From positions 10,933,001 through 10,997,000 of the forward strand of contig NC_083387.1 of NCBI RefSeq assembly GCF_031755915.1: a stretch of 64,000 bases of DNA. Reading direction: 5' to 3'. Below the pieces are notes generated by a model. That model was not told the DNA's origin and did not search any database. It worked only from the letters and a program-made list of their open reading frames with translations. Source of the stretch: Ziziphus jujuba. Its lineage: Eukaryota > Streptophyta > Magnoliopsida > Rosales > Rhamnaceae. This document shows, piece after piece, positions 61,155 to 64,000 of this stretch (the stretch's first letter is position 1; every line of letters begins with the position of its first letter). A program made the translations under genes and the position numbers.

Positions 61155-61753
61155 GGCTTTGTTTGGGATTGATTTTGGATCTCTAATATTGCTTATCAAA
61201 GAATCTAAAACTACTTTAAATATTTGGTAAACTTTAAAAATTCTAATTTTACAAGAATCTATATTCTTTGACAATTGCTTTTAAAACGCAGAAAAAACTA
61301 TCTTTTAAAATTCTGATTTTAGCTTCTCTAATTATCTATTATTAAAATATAAATTTTAACGTTTATTAAAAAGTTAATATCATATTTGTCCTAAATTTAT
61401 TGATATTCTATTGAATAACTTATGATTTGATATTCTTTTTTTTGGATTAACTATAATTTTTTATCTACATTTGCTATAATTATGATAAAAAAATTCATTA
61501 AATATTAAGTAATATATTTTATAATAATAAAAACATAATACTACAAGTAAAGAAAGACAATACATACATAGTGTATTTTTTAGTCATTATACAGTATAAC
61601 AGCAATTAAAATATTGAAATACTAATTTTGGAGCATGCAGTGATTAAGAAAGTAATAGTTTACTAAAAACTTAACCAATTATTTCTGAAGTTGATTATTT
61701 CTACAATACAACTACAATTTATTTTCTTAAAAGTTACAGTACTAAACTAAGCC
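61155..61753. mobile_element. Tourist-like MITE
   Basis: The ends GGCTTTGTTTGGGAT and ACTAAACTAAGCC are imperfect inverted repeats (GGCTT-GTTT shared). They are flanked by TAA (61152-61154 and 61754-61756), the PIF/Harbinger target size. 599 bp, AT-rich, non-coding, starting 22 bp after LTR D. Confidence 0.72.
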
Positions 61754-61756
61754 TAA

Positions 61757-64000
61757 TGCAGATAACATCAAGGCTATACATACATACATATACATTTATA
61801 TATATATGTATGTATACGGGTTAGGGTTGTAGATAAAGATGATGTATCGCTATTTTTTTGTTTGTATTGAGGGTCACCAATAAAATAATCATCTTAACCG
61901 CATTACTTGTAAATAATTAGGTAATAGTAGCCATGGTTCAAAAATTTATGAGTCGTGACTTGGTGGTGAGATCAAACCTATACATAATAAGGTGTTTCTT
62001 CATTTTTATTATTATTTTTAATTATTTTAAGATCATTAATGAATAAAATAATGTATATTTTAAAAATTAAAATCTATATAGGTTTATATAACCTTAGTGC
62101 ATCCAATTAAAGTATAATAGATTTATAAAACTTATAGACTTTTCAAGTTTCCATGATTTGTAAATGATATAAATTAAATAGTTTAGAATTAGACATTAGA
62201 TATGATTGTAATTTATTTATTGTTTAATTCTTTATGGCATATCAATTCATTCTCATAATAGATAATGACTATTTATATGGGAATCAATCGGTATTTTGAT
62301 TCATTAGAAATTGGACATATAAGGAAATTTCTCATTGAGTTACGTACTTACTTAAAAATGAATAAACTGCGGTACCAAGAAATCATATCTTCTACAAAAA
62401 CATTTAGCGAGGAAGCAGAAGCCCTATTGAAAGAAGCTATTTAGGAACATATGGAATGCAATCTTTTTATATTTATTTTTGTTTATTTTCTTTTCACATT
62501 TATTGTTCGGATAAAATGAATATGTGAAAGAATTCCTGGAATTGTATATTCAGTTCAATGATGCAAACCATTAAAATTATTCATTTTTGAATTCATTTTG
62601 TTTATATTTTTATAAAATATATTTATTACAAATTTATAAATTTTTAATAAATGTATTTTAAATATAGTGATTTTGAATATAAAAAAGAAATAGTGATCAT
62701 CTTGACATTGATACAAAATCATTTTTCTCGAACTTTCTTATTTCAATTGGAGCATTAAGCTTTCACGTTTGTTAAATGTAAGAGTTTCCTTAAAGTTACA
62801 GTTGTTTAATTTTTTTTTCTTGTTTAAAAAAAAAAAAAATACAAGGTATCTCTAAATGGCTCTTTTTTCCTTTCAAGCAACTACATGTAACAATAATGAA
62901 ACAAAAGAAAAAAAAAATATTGTAAAGCATTAAATATAACAATAGCGCACGTGATTGTTCATATATTCTTATGAATGATTTGAAAAATCTCAATAAGAGA
63001 AAAGAGTTTGTTCCACTCCAAAACTAAGCAAATATGAAGAAGCATAAACTTCAATATATTCATTTTATATGCTTCCTTCCCTGCTTGTATTTTTCACCAA
63101 CCAAAAAGATATTGTTAACAGCTATTTGTTATGCTATACTTGAAAAAGAAAATGAGTTTAATTTTCCTTTTTTAAGGTCTAATAGAACAAAAGCAGAAAG
63201 AGAACAAAAGAAACTTGCTTCCGTAGCTTATTGCAACTGGAGAAAAATTTGCAGTCATGCATAAAAGGCCTCCATCCGTTGCCAAAATCTGTATATCCAC
63301 TTTCCATAATATATAATCACCAGAGGCACATGGAGAGTGACAACATCAATTTCAATATCCATGCCACTTCCTTTATTAGGATTTTAATATTAATTTATTA
63401 ATAAATAGAACATTTTTTAAACCTTTAATATATAAATATATTCATATTTTATATTAGAAATATGTTTTGAACATATCATTACTCTTTATATATATATATA
63501 TATATATATATATGCATGTTGAACGTCTCCAACAAATGATAGCTAATAAGTTGGGTTTGCCTGGCACTTTTTTTACCGGCTAATTTCTTGCGTGTTTGCT
63601 TCTGGTGAAATTTTTGTGCGTTGTCTTAATTACATCAAGGTGTTGTAACTCAATAAAGATAGACCAATATAGTAATTTCCCCTTTACTGTTGTGTCTCAA
63701 TAAAGATAAATCAATAAATCCTGAAATTTTATATAAAATAGTAAAAAATAAAAAAAAAATAGTTTAATTTAACTTTAAGTTTTTGAATGTGTTGAATATA
63801 TTTGGTGGATTTTATTTAGGGTAGTTTTATCCGTACTACATAACATGGCAGCTGCATTACAATTTTAATATATTCTTAGTATTTCAACAATATTCATGAA
63901 TAAAATATTTTAAATAATTTTAAGTATAAAAAAGAAAAAGAAAAGAAATTAGTAGATACAATACAACCACATATCAATTCCTAGATTAGCACATGTTATG
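61757..64000. other. Right-end intergenic region
   Basis: AT-rich with (TA)n runs (63487-63513) and poly(A/T). Contains the plastid atpA fragment. A stretch at 63000-63330 is less biased, but no family could be recognised. A possible SINE-like word GACTTGGTGGTGAGATCAAA lies at 61956. Confidence 0.4.
62265..62456 (+). pseudogene. atpA: Nuclear plastid DNA fragment: 3' part of atpA
   Basis: Continuous frame [59 protein letters not shown], stop, EHMECNLF. This matches the C-terminal region of the chloroplast ATP synthase CF1 alpha subunit as I remember it (DSLEIGQVRKFLVELRTYL ... [24 protein letters not shown]). A stop replaces the Gln after KEAI, and several changes are present. Upstream and downstream bases do not continue the plastid gene clearly. 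It is a non-functional transfer from the plastid, possibly via mitochondrial DNA. Confidence 0.8.

Noticed and set aside
63034..63264. 76-codon plus-strand frame near the right end
   Set aside because: Looked for homology to organellar or nuclear families and recognised none. The composition is ordinary for this AT-rich region.

Overview
This is a nuclear segment from a eudicot, probably woody. It is strongly AT-rich, with spliced plant genes (GT-AG introns), many (TA)n and poly(A/T) tracts, and abundant LTR-retrotransposon and MITE debris. The species cannot be fixed from sequence alone. No complete gene ends at the left edge: the window opens inside a gene whose last exon is at 4120-4239 (a PRXL2/AAED1-type thioredoxin-fold protein), and a 3.2 kb solo LTR sits in its final intron.

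The core of the window is a dispersed tandem cluster of 2-oxoglutarate/Fe(II)-dependent dioxygenases (2-ODDs, DOXC class, closest in my recollection to Arabidopsis At3g19000/At3g19010). Three copies look intact: 5441-7619, 12095-14214 and 38871-40584. All are on the plus strand, and all share one architecture of three exons, a 328-bp middle exon, and introns in phase 2 then phase 0. Two exon-3 relics (29290-29378 and 41464-41580) show that more copies once existed. A methylesterase-family (MES/SABP2-like) alpha/beta hydrolase gene with three exons and an intact Ser-Asp-His triad lies between the second 2-ODD and the first relic (15141-16641). The sequence gives no direct evidence that this esterase works with the dioxygenases.

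The rest is mobile-element territory. There are six long LTRs (about 2.8-3.7 kb): 753-3953, 26414-about 29215, 32368-35219, 48896-52360, 52774-56465 and 58104-61132. None has an adjacent partner LTR or an internal gag-pol, so they read as solo LTRs. Four have perfect 5-bp target-site duplications (TSDs), one has a 4/5 match, and one has a decayed end. They form two related families. A 170-bp TRIM-like solo LTR (20404-20573) also has a perfect TSD. A hAT-like element at 48642-56896 carries two of the long LTRs, and one of these carries a MITE: three levels of nesting, each with matching TSDs. A second hAT-like element lies at 47237-48281, and Tourist-like MITEs at 8509-8876 and 61155-61753. Decayed non-LTR retrotransposon RNase H fragments lie near both exon-3 relics. 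A plastid atpA fragment is inserted near the right end (about 62265-62456).

The stretch 29.3-31.9 kb resembles 41.5-43.8 kb, and short promoter-side blocks recur at 24.1, 32.1, 37.1-37.4 and 44.3 kb. The cluster therefore seems to have grown by repeated duplication of a gene-plus-flank unit, followed by deletion and TE insertion. I found no CRISPR array, tRNA or rRNA gene. No wholly new biological system is evident. The most worthwhile leads are the dioxygenase cluster with one divergent copy, the all-solo-LTR pattern, the dense TTGAC (W-box core) clusters carried by the LTRs, and the nested-element chronology.
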